37,017 nucleotides of DNA from assembly GCA_017441585.1 (NCBI GenBank), contig JAFRWW010000034.1, positions 1-37,017 on the forward strand, given 5' to 3'. The notes under the pieces are model-generated. The model did not search any database. It saw only the letters and a list, made by a program, of their open reading frames with translations, and had not been told where the DNA came from. Source of the DNA: Lachnospiraceae bacterium (GTDB lineage Bacteria; Bacillota; Clostridia; Lachnospirales; Lachnospiraceae). The translations under genes were made by a program, and so were the position numbers. Shown here in pieces: positions 9,084 to 17,797 of this stretch. The stretch's first letter is position 1. Each line of letters starts with the position of its first letter.

Positions 9084-10151
9084 ATGGGGTTTGAAGGTTA
9101 TTTCGATCTTATAATACTGACGTATGTCATTATTATTCTGGTCTGTCTGATAATGACGGCTCTGTTTTTTGTCGAAAAGAGCAAAAATAAAACTCTGGAA
9201 AAGAAAAACGAACATCTGCTCAATGTGATATCCGGGCTTATAGACACATGTGACCTGTATGATCGGGATCATTATAAAAGGGTGGCTCATCTGGCGACTG
9301 CCATAGGTCGTCGTATGGGTAAAAATGAGGAAGAGATCGCAGTCATCCGGCGTGCGGCCATGCTCTATGACGTGGGCATGATCCTGGTGAATGAGGACGT
9401 GCTTAAAAAGCCGGAAGCACTTACGATGGAGGAATTTGACAGTATCAGGATACATCCCGTGTCCGGTTATCACATCCTGAGAGATCTGTATAAGGAAGAT
9501 GATGTGATCCTGGCGGCAAAGTACCATCATGAAAAATATGACGGCACCGGCTACCCCAATGGTCTGGCCAGGAAGAATATACCCGAGATCGCCAGGATCA
9601 TCGCTGTTGCGGATGCCTGTGACGCCATGCGCTGCCATAGAAACTATAGAGAGGCGCTGTCGGTCGATGATGTCCGCGCCGAATTCAAAAAGTGCAGGGG
9701 CACTCAGTTTGATCCCGACATAACCGATATCATGCTGTCCATACTTGACACGGAAGATGCGGCTGAACAGGTGATGGGCGTCAATGATACAAAGAACATT
9801 CTGGTTGTGGATGATGACCGGCTGGCCATTAATGTGGCAAAAAACATAATCGGCACCATTCCGGGCTGCAGGGTATATACCGCCCAGACCTATGCCAACG
9901 CTGAAAAGATCATGGAAAAGGTCAGGATAGATCTGGTGCTCCTGGATCTGGTCATGCCGGATACCGACGGTTTCGATTCCTATGAGAATATCAAACATGG
10001 ATCAGATGTACCCGTTGTGTTCATGACAGGGGAGAAGAGCCTGGACATCATAATGAAGGCATCTTCACTGGGGGCGGCGGATTATCTGGTGAAGCCTTTA
10101 TCCCATGCGGTGCTTAAGGAAACCGTACGCTCGATCCTGGGATTGAGATAG
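9084..10151 (+). CDS. Membrane-anchored HD-GYP-like domain with C-terminal receiver
   Basis: The 355-residue protein has one N-terminal membrane helix (about residues 8-30), a short coiled linker, an HD-GYP-like domain (about 45-225) and a CheY-type receiver (about 237-355). HD-GYP proteins usually hydrolyse cyclic di-GMP. The first metal His (H63), H124, HH148-149 and the DGTGYP motif (153-158) are kept, but the HD dyad reads Y95-D96 (MLYDVGM instead of LHDIGK), so catalysis is doubtful. The receiver keeps D243-245, phospho-acceptor D288, T315 and K337. The order HD-GYP then receiver is the reverse of RpfG. The start follows GGGGAA. It lies 24 nt behind cinA. It may be a phosphorylation-controlled binding protein rather than an enzyme. 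Confidence 0.85.
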   Translation: MGFEGYFDLIILTYVIIILVCLIMTALFFVEKSKNKTLEKKNEHLLNVISGLIDTCDLYDRDHYKRVAHLATAIGRRMGKNEEEIAVIRRAAMLYDVGMILVNEDVLKKPEALTMEEFDSIRIHPVSGYHILRDLYKEDDVILAAKYHHEKYDGTGYPNGLARKNIPEIARIIAVADACDAMRCHRNYREALSVDDVRAEFKKCRGTQFDPDITDIMLSILDTEDAAEQVMGVNDTKNILVVDDDRLAINVAKNIIGTIPGCRVYTAQTYANAEKIMEKVRIDLVLLDLVMPDTDGFDSYENIKHGSDVPVVFMTGEKSLDIIMKASSLGAADYLVKPLSHAVLKETVRSILGLR

Positions 10152-10245
10152 TGGGATGGAATTGCATTTTTTCTGTCTTCGCTTTTTTTACACATGGGTA
10201 TATTCGTGGATGCATACGAAATAAGGAAGAATGCTTAACTCGTCC

Positions 10246-10316
10246 GAATCAAGTTTAATCATGGTATTGATTCTTATAAAAAATAACTTGACTGTGACAT
10301 GCGTATAGTGTAGTAT
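10246..10316 (+). promoter_or_regulatory. Upstream recA promoter (P1) with an adjacent inverted repeat
   Basis: TTGACT (10288-10293), a 17-bp spacer and TAGTAT (10311-10316) form a good sigma-A-type promoter about 140 nt before the recA start. A 7-bp inverted repeat, GAATCAA (10246-10252) and TTGATTC (10267-10273), lies just upstream and might be a binding site. No LexA box overlaps P1, so it may give basal expression. Otherwise 10152-10287 of the 308-bp gap shows only AT-rich sequence. Confidence 0.55.
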
Positions 10317-10379
10317 CCTAATATAAATGTGTGTCTTGGCTGTTCGCCATTATTTTTCAAAAAAAATTGTATAAACGTG

Positions 10380-10408
10380 TTGACAAAAGCGAACAAATGT
10401 TTTATATT
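10380..10408 (+). promoter_or_regulatory. Proximal recA promoter (P2)
   Basis: TTGACA at 10380-10385, a 17-bp spacer and TATATT at 10403-10408 form a near-consensus sigma-A promoter about 50 nt before the recA start. A LexA box lies in the spacer and a second one just downstream, so this promoter should be SOS-repressed. Confidence 0.85.
10390..10403 (+). promoter_or_regulatory. LexA (DinR) box 1 of recA
   Basis: CGAACAAATGTTTT matches the Gram-positive LexA consensus CGAAC-N4-GTTCG except in its final bases. It lies between the -35 and -10 of P2, where LexA would block RNA polymerase. Confidence 0.8.
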
Positions 10409-10416
10409 CAATTAAG

Positions 10417-10430
10417 CGAACAGATGTTTG
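10417..10430 (+). promoter_or_regulatory. LexA (DinR) box 2 of recA
   Basis: CGAACAGATGTTTG is a near-perfect Gram-positive LexA box, 27 bp from box 1 start to start, at or just after the P2 transcription start. The two boxes lie nearly on one helical face (about 2.6 turns). Confidence 0.85.
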
Positions 10431-10459
10431 TTTTTGCATTTTGTTTTGGAGGATTATTT

Positions 10460-11530
10460 ATGGAAAGAGATGATAAGCAAAAGGCATTGGATGCCGCTCT
10501 GGCACAGATAGAAAAGCAGTTCGGTAAGGGCTCCGTCATGAAGCTGGGAGATGATAACCATTCCATGAATGTGGAGACCATACCCACCGGTTCGCTGAGC
10601 CTTGATATAGCCCTGGGACTGGGAGGCATTCCCAAGGGCAGGATAGTGGAGATTTACGGACCCGAGTCATCCGGTAAGACCACGGTTACTCTTCATATGA
10701 TAGCTGAGGTGCAGAAGCGCGGAGGCATAGCAGGTTTTATTGATGCGGAGCACGCTCTTGATCCTGTTTATGCACGTAATATCGGAGTAGATATCGATAA
10801 TCTGTATATATCACAGCCTGACTGCGGAGAGCAGGCTCTTGAGATAGCTGAGACCATGGTGAGATCCGGTGCCATTGATATACTGGTGGTGGATTCCGTA
10901 GCCGCCCTGGTACCGAAGGCAGAGATTGACGGAGATATGGGAGATTCCCATGTGGGACTTCAGGCCAGGCTCATGTCACAGGCATTGAGGAAGCTTACCG
11001 CAGTCATCAGCAGGTCAAACTGCAGCGTGATCTTTATAAATCAGCTCAGGGAAAAGGTAGGTGTGATGTTCGGTAATCCCGAGACCACTACCGGCGGACG
11101 CGCACTTAAGTTTTATTCATCCGTAAGACTTGATGTCCGCAGGATAGAGACCCTGAAGCTGAGCGGTGAAGCCATAGGAAACAGGACCAGGGTTAAGGTA
11201 GTAAAGAATAAGATAGCACCTCCCTTTAAGGAGGCAGAGTTTGATATTATGTTCGGAACGGGTATATCCAGATCAGGCGATGTACTGGATCTGGCTACCA
11301 ACTGCAATATAGTTAATAAGAGCGGAGCATGGTATGCCTATAATGGAGAGAAGATCGGTCAGGGGCGTGAGAACGCCAAGATCTATCTTCAGGATAACCC
11401 GGCAGTTTTTGAGGAGATAGAGAAGAAAGTCAGGGAACATTACGGTATAGGCGTACAGGCAGGGGCCGGAGACGGAGATGCGGATCAGGCTGTGTCCGGA
11501 GCCGGTTCAAAGGATGCAACAGATAAATAA
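10460..11530 (+). CDS. recA: Recombinase RecA
   Basis: RecA forms ATP-dependent filaments on single-stranded DNA for strand exchange, and triggers LexA self-cleavage in the SOS response. The 356-residue protein has the Walker A motif GPESSGKT at 67-74, the [10 protein letters not shown] region, [15 protein letters not shown] (Walker B), loop 2 with [20 protein letters not shown], and a short Gly/Ala/Asp-rich tail. The start is set at ATG 10460, which has GGAGG at 10448-10452 and begins with the conserved [19 protein letters not shown]. The open frame runs further upstream through the promoter and LexA boxes, so that extension is not real. recX follows after 17 nt. Confidence 0.98.
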   Translation: MERDDKQKALDAALAQIEKQFGKGSVMKLGDDNHSMNVETIPTGSLSLDIALGLGGIPKGRIVEIYGPESSGKTTVTLHMIAEVQKRGGIAGFIDAEHALDPVYARNIGVDIDNLYISQPDCGEQALEIAETMVRSGAIDILVVDSVAALVPKAEIDGDMGDSHVGLQARLMSQALRKLTAVISRSNCSVIFINQLREKVGVMFGNPETTTGGRALKFYSSVRLDVRRIETLKLSGEAIGNRTRVKVVKNKIAPPFKEAEFDIMFGTGISRSGDVLDLATNCNIVNKSGAWYAYNGEKIGQGRENAKIYLQDNPAVFEEIEKKVREHYGIGVQAGAGDGDADQAVSGAGSKDATDK

Positions 11531-11547
11531 TGGAGACAGACAGATAA

Positions 11548-12018
11548 ATGGCTGCTAAAGATCTGTCCGAAAAAGGAGCAAAGCTCAGAGCATTAAAGAT
11601 CCTTACCGACAGGGATAAGACCGAGAAGGAACTGAGGGATAAATTGTCCCGTGACGGGTATGATGAGGGTGCCATAGACGGCGCCGTGGAATATGTCAGG
11701 GATTATGGCTATATAGACGATGCCAGATATGCCGAGAATTATGCATCATACCGTATGAATGACAAAAGCCGCATACAGCTTGCCGTGGAATTGCGACGCA
11801 GAGGCGTCGACGAGGGGGTTATAGATTCCGTATTTGACAGGCTGTATGAGGGTTTTGACGAAAGTGAACAGATAATTCGTCTTATAGAGAAAAAACTGAA
11901 GGGTACTTATCCGGATTGTCTTAAGGAAATACATGATGAGAAGCAGCGTGCCGCTTTGTACAGAAGCCTTCAGGGAAAGGGTTATCCTTTCGAGACCATA
12001 CGCAGAATATTGTCATAG
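11548..12018 (+). CDS. recX: Regulatory protein RecX
   Basis: RecX binds RecA filaments and limits their activity. The 156-residue protein has the alpha-helical three-repeat RecX pattern: ALKILTDRDKTEKELRDKLSR, then YGYIDDARYAENYASYR and LRRRGVDEGVID, and a final GYPFETIRRIL. Immediate placement behind recA with a 17-nt gap is typical in Firmicutes and suggests it shares the SOS-controlled transcript. The start has GGAGACAG about 8 nt upstream. Confidence 0.9.
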   Translation: MAAKDLSEKGAKLRALKILTDRDKTEKELRDKLSRDGYDEGAIDGAVEYVRDYGYIDDARYAENYASYRMNDKSRIQLAVELRRRGVDEGVIDSVFDRLYEGFDESEQIIRLIEKKLKGTYPDCLKEIHDEKQRAALYRSLQGKGYPFETIRRILS

Positions 12019-12029
12019 GCTTTTTCTAC

Positions 12030-12058
12030 TTGACATAACTTCCTTATTGTTTTAATAT
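12030..12058 (+). promoter_or_regulatory. Promoter of rny
   Basis: TTGACA (12030-12035), a 17-bp spacer and TAATAT (12053-12058) form a near-consensus sigma-A promoter. It gives a leader of about 135 nt before the rny start, so rny need not depend on the recA promoters. Confidence 0.8.
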
Positions 12059-12199
12059 TTTAATGTTGTGATTTCGATTATTGGAATTATTTTTATATAT
12101 TCTGATAGTGGATGATTCAATATCGCATCCTGTGATATGATCATTTGATCCTTTTGTTTTCGTATCATGGGTATGACAATTTAATAAGGAGGTGCTCCT

Positions 12200-13750
12200 G
12201 TGGGAATAGGAATTGTTGTCGGTGTAGCAGTTTTTGCAATACTGGTGACCATCCTCATTGCTGCTTCGTGGTGCAAGAAGTATAAAAAGGACGTGGACGA
12301 GAAGATCGGAAACGCTGATACTAAGGCACGCGAGATTATTGACAATGCTTTGAAGACCGCAGAATCTAAAAAGAAGGAAGGGCTTCTCGAAGTAAAGGAA
12401 GAATCCATCAAGGCTAAGAATGAGCTTGATAAGGAAATCCGTGAGAGACGTTCCGAGATGCAGCGGTTAGAGCGCAGAGTACAGCAGAAAGAGGAGAGTG
12501 TCGACAAGAAGACCGAGGCTGTCGAAAAGAGAGAAGCGGCTCTCAGTGCTGCAGAGGCAAAGCTGGCAAAAAAGCAAGAAGAGATTTCCAAGCTGAATGA
12601 ACAGCGTATACAGGAACTTGAACGAATTTCAGGTTTAACCTCCGACCAGGCAAAGGAACAGTTGTTTAAGTCGCTCGAAGATGAAGTACGTCATGAGGCT
12701 GCGGTTCTGGTAAAGGAACTGGATACAAAGGCCAGGGAAGAAGCCGACAAAAAAGCCAAGGAATACGTCGTAAACGCAATTCAGAGGTGTGCTGCAGAGC
12801 ATACCGCGGAAGCCACCATCACTGTGGTACAGCTTCCCAATGATGAGATGAAAGGACGTATCATAGGCCGTGAGGGTAGAAATATCCGGGCTTTGGAAAC
12901 CGCTACCGGTGTGGATCTGATCATTGACGATACACCCGAGGCAGTTATTCTTTCAGGATTTGATCCTATCAGAAGAGAGATCGCAAGGATCGCCCTTGAG
13001 AGACTGATCGTAGACGGACGTATTCATCCCTCCAGAGTGGAGGAAATGGTAGAGAAGGCGAGAAAGGAAGTGGAGACTTCCATCCGCGAGGCGGGTGATG
13101 AGGCTGCACTTGAAGTGGGTGTTCACGGTATACATCCCGAGCTCATCAGACTTTTGGGTAAGATGAAGTTCAGGACCAGTTATGGACAGAATGCTCTCAG
13201 ACATTCCATAGAAGTGGCACACCTGTCAGGACTTCTTGCTCAGGAGATCGGTGCAGATGTGAGAGTGGCAAAGCGTGCAGGACTGCTTCATGATATAGGT
13301 AAATCCATAGATCATGAGCAGGAAGGTTCACATATCCAGTTGGGTGTGGAGCTTTGTCGAAAGTATAAGGAATCACCTGTCATCATAAACGCCGTTGAGG
13401 CGCATCATGGTGATGTGGAGCCCACATCTCTGGTCGCATGTATAGTTCAGTGTGCTGATACTATCTCGGCATCCAGACCCGGTGCCAGAAGAGATACCAT
13501 TGATACCTATACCAACAGACTTAATCAGCTGGAGGAAATTTCGAATTCCTTTAAGGGCGTTGAGAAATCCTTTGCTATTCAGGCCGGAAGAGAAGTTCGT
13601 ATCATGGTTGTTCCTGAACAGGTATCTGATTCCGACATGGTAATGCTCGCTCGCGACATATCTAAGAAGATAGAGTCCGAGATGGAGTATCCGGGACAGA
13701 TCAAGGTAAATCTGATTCGCGAGAGCAGGGTTTCCGATATTGCGAAGTAG
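12200..13750 (+). CDS. rny: Ribonuclease Y
   Basis: RNase Y is the membrane-bound endoribonuclease that starts mRNA decay in many Firmicutes. The 516-residue protein has an N-terminal membrane helix (about residues 3-22), a long charged coiled coil (about 25-190), a KH RNA-binding domain ([15 protein letters not shown], about 215-230) and an HD hydrolase domain with the catalytic [15 protein letters not shown]. Length and order match the family. The start is GTG at 12200, supported by AAGGAGGTG about 6-10 nt upstream. A separate promoter precedes it and a terminator follows, so it is probably monocistronic. Confidence 0.97.
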   Translation: MGIGIVVGVAVFAILVTILIAASWCKKYKKDVDEKIGNADTKAREIIDNALKTAESKKKEGLLEVKEESIKAKNELDKEIRERRSEMQRLERRVQQKEESVDKKTEAVEKREAALSAAEAKLAKKQEEISKLNEQRIQELERISGLTSDQAKEQLFKSLEDEVRHEAAVLVKELDTKAREEADKKAKEYVVNAIQRCAAEHTAEATITVVQLPNDEMKGRIIGREGRNIRALETATGVDLIIDDTPEAVILSGFDPIRREIARIALERLIVDGRIHPSRVEEMVEKARKEVETSIREAGDEAALEVGVHGIHPELIRLLGKMKFRTSYGQNALRHSIEVAHLSGLLAQEIGADVRVAKRAGLLHDIGKSIDHEQEGSHIQLGVELCRKYKESPVIINAVEAHHGDVEPTSLVACIVQCADTISASRPGARRDTIDTYTNRLNQLEEISNSFKGVEKSFAIQAGREVRIMVVPEQVSDSDMVMLARDISKKIESEMEYPGQIKVNLIRESRVSDIAK

Positions 13751-13772
13751 GTTTGGATTTTGCGTTATGTAT

Positions 13773-13808
13773 ACGGCAGTCAGAGATTTCTGGCTGCCGT
13801 TTCATTTC
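13773..13808 (+). terminator. Rho-independent terminator after rny
   Basis: ACGGCAG-T-CAGA (from 13773) pairs with TCTG-G-CTGCCGT (to 13800), leaving a 4-nt loop and a T-rich run after the stem (TTCATTTC). Confidence 0.75.
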
Positions 13809-13826
13809 TAAAGCGATTTATGCAAA

Positions 13827-13893
13827 AGATCCTTCGGCTAAAGCCTCAGGATGACAATTGGTTAGGTTATTGTCTGAATGAAGCAGAATCCTA
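13827..13893 (+). repeat. Dispersed repeat (CCTCAGGATGACA type)
   Basis: AGATCCTTCGGCTAAAGCC followed by TCAGGATGACAA (13827-13857) is the right half of the palindromic element. A looser piece (TTGTCTGAATGAAGCAGAATCC, about 13871-13892) may be a degenerate left half. It lies between the rny terminator and yraN. Confidence 0.55.
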
Positions 13894-13912
13894 AAAGAAA
13901 GAAGGGAGCACC

Positions 13913-14281
13913 GTGAATAAGAGAAAAATAGGGAATGAACGGGAAGATGAGGCCTGTTTGTTTTTGCAAAAGAACGGCGTATATATACGGCACAGAAATG
14001 TCAAGCTGTTCCGCGCCGGTGAGATAGATATAGTGGGAATGGACCGGGAGAAGACTTTACTTTTTATAGAAGTAAAGTACCGGAAGAATGAAGACTGCGG
14101 CAGTCCCGCGGAGTCAGTGGACTGTCTTAAGATGAGGAATATCTGCAAGTGTGCGGATTATTACAGATTGAGATACGGTTTCACGGATTCCCAGCGTTGC
14201 AGGTTTGACGTGATAACCATTACCGGAGCTAACAGGATACACTGGATCAAAAATGCATTTGATTATGTGGGAAAGGGATAG
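13913..14281 (+). CDS. yraN: YraN / UPF0102 family nuclease-like protein
   Basis: The 122-residue protein shows the UPF0102 pattern: GNEREDEACLFLQKNG, then FRAGEIDIVGMD and LLFIEVKYRKN. The E-x-D ... E-V-K arrangement is that of the restriction-endonuclease-like fold. The cellular role is not established. The start is GTG at 13913 with AGGGAG about 6 nt upstream. It is 3 nt ahead of rnhB, and the yraN/rnhB pairing is common in bacteria. Confidence 0.88.
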   Translation: MNKRKIGNEREDEACLFLQKNGVYIRHRNVKLFRAGEIDIVGMDREKTLLFIEVKYRKNEDCGSPAESVDCLKMRNICKCADYYRLRYGFTDSQRCRFDVITITGANRIHWIKNAFDYVGKG

Positions 14282-14284
14282 GTC

Positions 14285-15055
14285 ATGCTTAGCATAAAGG
14301 AGATTAAAGCGGATTTTGATTCAAGGGACAAGTTCGATATCCAAAGCCTTATAGATTTTAAGGAAAAATATTCATCCGATGAAAGAAGCGGAGTGGTCAG
14401 CCTTATCACAAGGGCAGATAAACTGGTGGCAGCTATCAATAAAGAGAAAGAACGTATCTATGCCATGACGGAGTATGAAAGGCGCTATCAGGGTGAGTAT
14501 GAGTATATCTGTGGGATAGACGAGGTGGGAAGAGGCCCTCTTGCCGGTCCCGTGGTGGCGGGTGCAGTGATCCTGCCCCGTGACTGCGAGATTTTGTATC
14601 TCAATGATTCGAAGCAGCTTTCTGCCGGGAAAAGGGAGGAGCTCACTGAGATCATAAAAGAAAAAGCAGTTGCCTGGGCAACTGCCGAAGTATCGCATGA
14701 GATAATAGATGAGATCAATATTCTGAATGCCACCTATGAGGCCATGAGGCGGGCCATCGCAGCCCTTGGGGTGAAGCCTGATTTTCTATTGAATGACGCC
14801 GTCACCATTCCGGGAGTGGATATGGGCCAGTGTCCCATAATAAAGGGGGATGCCAAAAGCGTGTCCATAGCTGCGGCTTCCATAGTGGCGAAGGTCACCA
14901 GGGATGCAAAGATGGAAGAGTATGATAAGCTCTATCCCGGCTATGGTTTTGCATCAAATAAGGGCTACGGGAGCAGCGAGCATATCAAAGCCATTAAGGA
15001 ACTGGGACCCTGTCCCATCCATCGCAGATCCTTTATCTCAAATATTGTTTCGTAG
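14285..15055 (+). CDS. rnhB: Ribonuclease HII
   Basis: RNase HII removes ribonucleotides from DNA and RNA in RNA-DNA hybrids. The 256-residue protein has an N-terminal helical extension of about 65 residues, common in Firmicute RnhB, then the catalytic core CGIDEVGRGPLAGPVVAGAV, LNDSKQLS, LNDAVTIPG and SIAAASIVAKVTRD, ending HRRSFISNIVS. The last 11 codons lie in the first copy of a 53-bp tandem repeat shared with the 3' end of the converging prs gene. Its final residues are therefore likely set by that repeat. Confidence 0.95.
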   Translation: MLSIKEIKADFDSRDKFDIQSLIDFKEKYSSDERSGVVSLITRADKLVAAINKEKERIYAMTEYERRYQGEYEYICGIDEVGRGPLAGPVVAGAVILPRDCEILYLNDSKQLSAGKREELTEIIKEKAVAWATAEVSHEIIDEINILNATYEAMRRAIAALGVKPDFLLNDAVTIPGVDMGQCPIIKGDAKSVSIAAASIVAKVTRDAKMEEYDKLYPGYGFASNKGYGSSEHIKAIKELGPCPIHRRSFISNIVS

Positions 15056-15181
15056 GTTGAAACGACGGATGATCCCGCAGATCCTTTATCTCAAATATTG
15101 TTTCGTAGGTTGAAACGACGGATGATCCCGCAGATTCTTTATCTCAAATATTGTCCCGCAGATTGTACCGGCGGATGATCT
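15023..15181. repeat. 53-bp tandem repeat, three copies, at the rnhB/prs junction
   Basis: Copies lie at 15023-15075, 15076-15128 and 15129-15181. Copies 1 and 2 are identical; copy 3 differs at 9 positions. Copy 1 contains the rnhB stop (15053-15055) and copy 3 contains the prs stop (complement of 15144-15146). Read on the - strand, copies 1 and 2 still encode IIRRFNLRNNI and a stop, close to the real Prs end IIRRYNLRDNI. Confidence 0.95.
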
Positions 15182-16325
15182 CGCGGATCTTTTCCGTGGG
15201 GGTGATAACTGACTGCAGCGTCACATCATGATTCATGAAGTCGATGATGGAGGCGATAAACTTGCTCATATCGGCTTCTATATGATAGGGACGCTTTAAC
15301 AGCTCGGGATCGTGATAGGTGAGATTGGTGGTTATTATCCTGTCAAACAGACACTGCTCATAACCTGCGTCAAAGGCCTTTATACCGCTGGTAAAAAGTC
15401 CGAAGGTGCAGCAGATGAATACGCGCTTGGCGTTCATCTTTTTGAGCTGACGGGCTGTGTCCAGCATGGAATCGCCGGAGGATATCATGTCATCCACTAT
15501 GATCACATCCTTGCCGTCGATGTTGTCTCCCAGGAATTCGTGTGAGACGATGGGGTTTTTGCCGTTTTTGACAGTGGTATAATCGCGACGCTTATAGAAC
15601 ATACCGGTGTCGACGCCCATAACCGAAGCAAAATAGATGGCCCTATCCAGCGCTCCTTCATCGGGAGAGATGACTACGGTATGTTCCTTGTCTATGTTAA
15701 GATTCGACTCGGAATTGAGCAGAACCTGTAAAAACTGATAGAAGGGCAGGAAATTGTCAAAACCGCATATGGGTGTGGAGTTCTGAACCGAAGGATCATG
15801 GGCATCAAAGGTTATGATGTCGGATACTCCCATGGAGGCCAGTTCTTCAAGCATCATGGCACAGTCAAGGGATTCTCTTGAGGTGCGCTTGTGCTGGCGG
15901 CCTTCATAGAGGAAGGGCATGATCACGTTTATGCGGTGAGCCTTTCCGGCCACTGCGGCTATCACACGCTTGAGATCCTGATAGTGATCATCGGGAGACA
16001 TGTGATTGGTAAAGCCGTTCATGGTATAGGTCATGGCATGGTTGGTCACATCCAGGAGGATGAACAGATCCTTGCCTCTGACAGTCTCATGGATCTCGCA
16101 TTTACCCTCACCCGAACCGAAACGGGGAAGGGAGAAGTCCAGCAGATAGTTATCCCTGACATATTCCATGAAGGCGGAAGTGTCATGATGGGGCTGGTTT
16201 ATGCTGTGGCGGTAGTTTACCAGATGTCGGTTTACTTCCCGGCCAAGGTTATGGCTTGATTCCAGTACACAGAGCCTCAAAGGGGCTACCGGGATCTTAT
16301 CTTCAAGATAATCGATGTTTGGCAT
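15144..16325 (-). CDS. prs: Ribose-phosphate pyrophosphokinase (long form)
   Basis: The enzyme makes PRPP from ribose 5-phosphate and ATP for nucleotide, His and Trp synthesis. The 393-residue protein (MPNIDYLEDKI start) is longer than classical Prs (about 315) and belongs to the long clostridial form. It keeps the ATP-binding PFLYEGRQHKRTSRES, the flexible-loop residues KRRDYTT and the PRPP loop VIIVDDMISSGDS. The start at 16325 has AGGAG on the - strand about 5 nt upstream; an open extension of 22 codons has no such site. The gene runs against its neighbours and converges on rnhB. Its last codons lie in the 53-bp repeat. Confidence 0.93.
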   Translation of the reverse strand: MPNIDYLEDKIPVAPLRLCVLESSHNLGREVNRHLVNYRHSINQPHHDTSAFMEYVRDNYLLDFSLPRFGSGEGKCEIHETVRGKDLFILLDVTNHAMTYTMNGFTNHMSPDDHYQDLKRVIAAVAGKAHRINVIMPFLYEGRQHKRTSRESLDCAMMLEELASMGVSDIITFDAHDPSVQNSTPICGFDNFLPFYQFLQVLLNSESNLNIDKEHTVVISPDEGALDRAIYFASVMGVDTGMFYKRRDYTTVKNGKNPIVSHEFLGDNIDGKDVIIVDDMISSGDSMLDTARQLKKMNAKRVFICCTFGLFTSGIKAFDAGYEQCLFDRIITTNLTYHDPELLKRPYHIEADMSKFIASIIDFMNHDVTLQSVITPTEKIREIIRRYNLRDNI

Positions 16326-16355
16326 GTGAACTCCTGTTGTGATAGTATATTTGTT

Positions 16356-16370
16356 GGCATACTTTATGCC
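16356..16370. promoter_or_regulatory. Inverted repeat in the prs leader
   Basis: GGCATA-CTT-TATGCC is a perfect 6-bp-arm inverted repeat between prs and the divergent DUF512 gene. It may be an operator; no known regulator was matched. Confidence 0.35.
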
Positions 16371-16389
16371 GCTTAAAATAATCATTGAC

Positions 16390-16399
16390 ATGATATCAT
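16390..16399. promoter_or_regulatory. Palindromic extended -10, possibly divergent
   Basis: ATGATATCAT is a perfect palindrome that contains TGA-TATCAT, an extended -10, on both strands. On the + strand it would start transcription at about 16406, the first base of the DUF512 ATG. On the - strand it would give prs a leader of about 58 nt. Both -35 regions are weak. Confidence 0.4.
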
Positions 16400-16405
16400 A
16401 AATCC

Positions 16406-17797
16406 ATGAAAAAAAACAGACACATAATTAAAAAAGTGGAAGAGGAAAGTATCGCCGCGCAGATGGATATAGAGCCCGGAGATGAGCTCCTTGCCATAAA
16501 TGACCAAAGCATAGAGGATATCTTCGATTACAGGTTCCTTATCAGGGATGAGTATATAGAGGTCCTTATCAAAAAGCCTGACGGCGAGGAGTGGCTTCTG
16601 GAAATAGACAAGGATGAGGATGAGGATCTGGGACTGGAGTTTGAAAACTCCATGATGGATAATTACAGATCCTGCCACAATAAGTGCATCTTCTGCTTTA
16701 TAGACCAGATGCCCAAAGGGATGAGGGAGACTCTGTACTTTAAGGATGACGATTCCAGGCTTTCCTTTTTACAGGGTAATTACGTGACCCTTACCAATAT
16801 GTCCGATGATGATGTGGACAGGATCTGCAGATATCGTCTGGAGCCCATAAATATTTCCTTCCAGACCACTAATCCCGAGCTTCGCTGCAGGATGCTGGGA
16901 AACCGTTTTGCGGGTGAGGCCCTTAAAAAGGTGGACAGACTCTATGAGGCCGGTATAGAGATGAACGGTCAGATAGTCCTTTGCAAGGGAATAAATGACG
17001 GTGATGAGCTGAGGCGTTCCATCGGGGATATGTCGGCTTATTTTCCTTATCTTCGAAGTGTTTCAGTGGTCCCTGTGGGTCTTACCAGATTCCGCGAGGG
17101 ACTGTATCCCCTTGAACCCTTTGAAAAAGAGGATGCCTGTGAAGTCATAGACATAATAGAGGGCTTTCAGGAGACTTTCTATAAGGACCATGGCGCACAT
17201 TTTGTCCATGCCTCGGACGAGTGGTACCTTCTGGCGGGGAGGGAACTGCCTGAGGCTGAAAGATATGACGGATATCTTCAATATGAAAACGGAGTAGGGA
17301 TGCTCCGTCTTCTGACAGATGAATTTGAGATTGCATTGTCGGCGGCCAAAAGGGACGGTCATTTAGATAAATCAAAGACAAGAACCGTTTCGGTGGCGAC
17401 GGGAGCACTGGCCTATCGTACCATAGCATCCATGGCGGAGCGTATAGGCGAAGTCTTTCCCAACGTAAGGGTGCATGTGTACTGCATAGAAAATAAATTT
17501 TTCGGACCCCATATCACGGTCAGCGGACTTTTGACCGGACAGGATATGATAGACGGTCTTAAGGATAAGGAACTGGGTGAAGTGGTATTTTTGCCGGAAA
17601 ACGTATTAAGATGCGGCGAAGAGGTGTTCCTGGATGATGTCACTATGACAGAATTTTCCCAAACTTTACAAGTTGAGGCAGATATAGTAAAATCTAGTGG
17701 ATTATGTTTCGTAGAGCAGCTCTGTGATGTCAGGATCGATCCTGAACTGTACGGGGATGCTTTTGATGCGCAAAGAGAATTGAACAAATATGAGTAA
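16406..17797 (+). CDS. DUF512 / PDZ radical SAM protein
   Basis: The 463-residue protein has an N-terminal PDZ-like domain (IAAQMDIEPGDELLAINDQSIED, about residues 15-65), a radical-SAM-type cluster motif at Cys90/94/97 (CHNKCIFCFIDQMP) and a C-terminal DUF512 domain. Its biochemical role is not established. Its conserved place directly before der in Clostridia suggests a link to ribosome or membrane biogenesis (inference). The ATG has no Shine-Dalgarno. An extended -10 lies 6 nt before it, so the mRNA may be leaderless. It overlaps der by 8 nt. Confidence 0.88.
   Translation: MKKNRHIIKKVEEESIAAQMDIEPGDELLAINDQSIEDIFDYRFLIRDEYIEVLIKKPDGEEWLLEIDKDEDEDLGLEFENSMMDNYRSCHNKCIFCFIDQMPKGMRETLYFKDDDSRLSFLQGNYVTLTNMSDDDVDRICRYRLEPINISFQTTNPELRCRMLGNRFAGEALKKVDRLYEAGIEMNGQIVLCKGINDGDELRRSIGDMSAYFPYLRSVSVVPVGLTRFREGLYPLEPFEKEDACEVIDIIEGFQETFYKDHGAHFVHASDEWYLLAGRELPEAERYDGYLQYENGVGMLRLLTDEFEIALSAAKRDGHLDKSKTRTVSVATGALAYRTIASMAERIGEVFPNVRVHVYCIENKFFGPHITVSGLLTGQDMIDGLKDKELGEVVFLPENVLRCGEEVFLDDVTMTEFSQTLQVEADIVKSSGLCFVEQLCDVRIDPELYGDAFDAQRELNKYE

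Noticed and set aside
10331..10459. Longer N-terminus of recA from 10331
   Set aside because: The extra frame runs through promoter P2 and both LexA boxes, has no family similarity, and ATG 10460 has a perfect ribosome site.
15056..15143. A small gene in the repeat copies (encoding the Prs-like tail)
   Set aside because: The frame is only a duplicate of the prs end and has no start or ribosome site.
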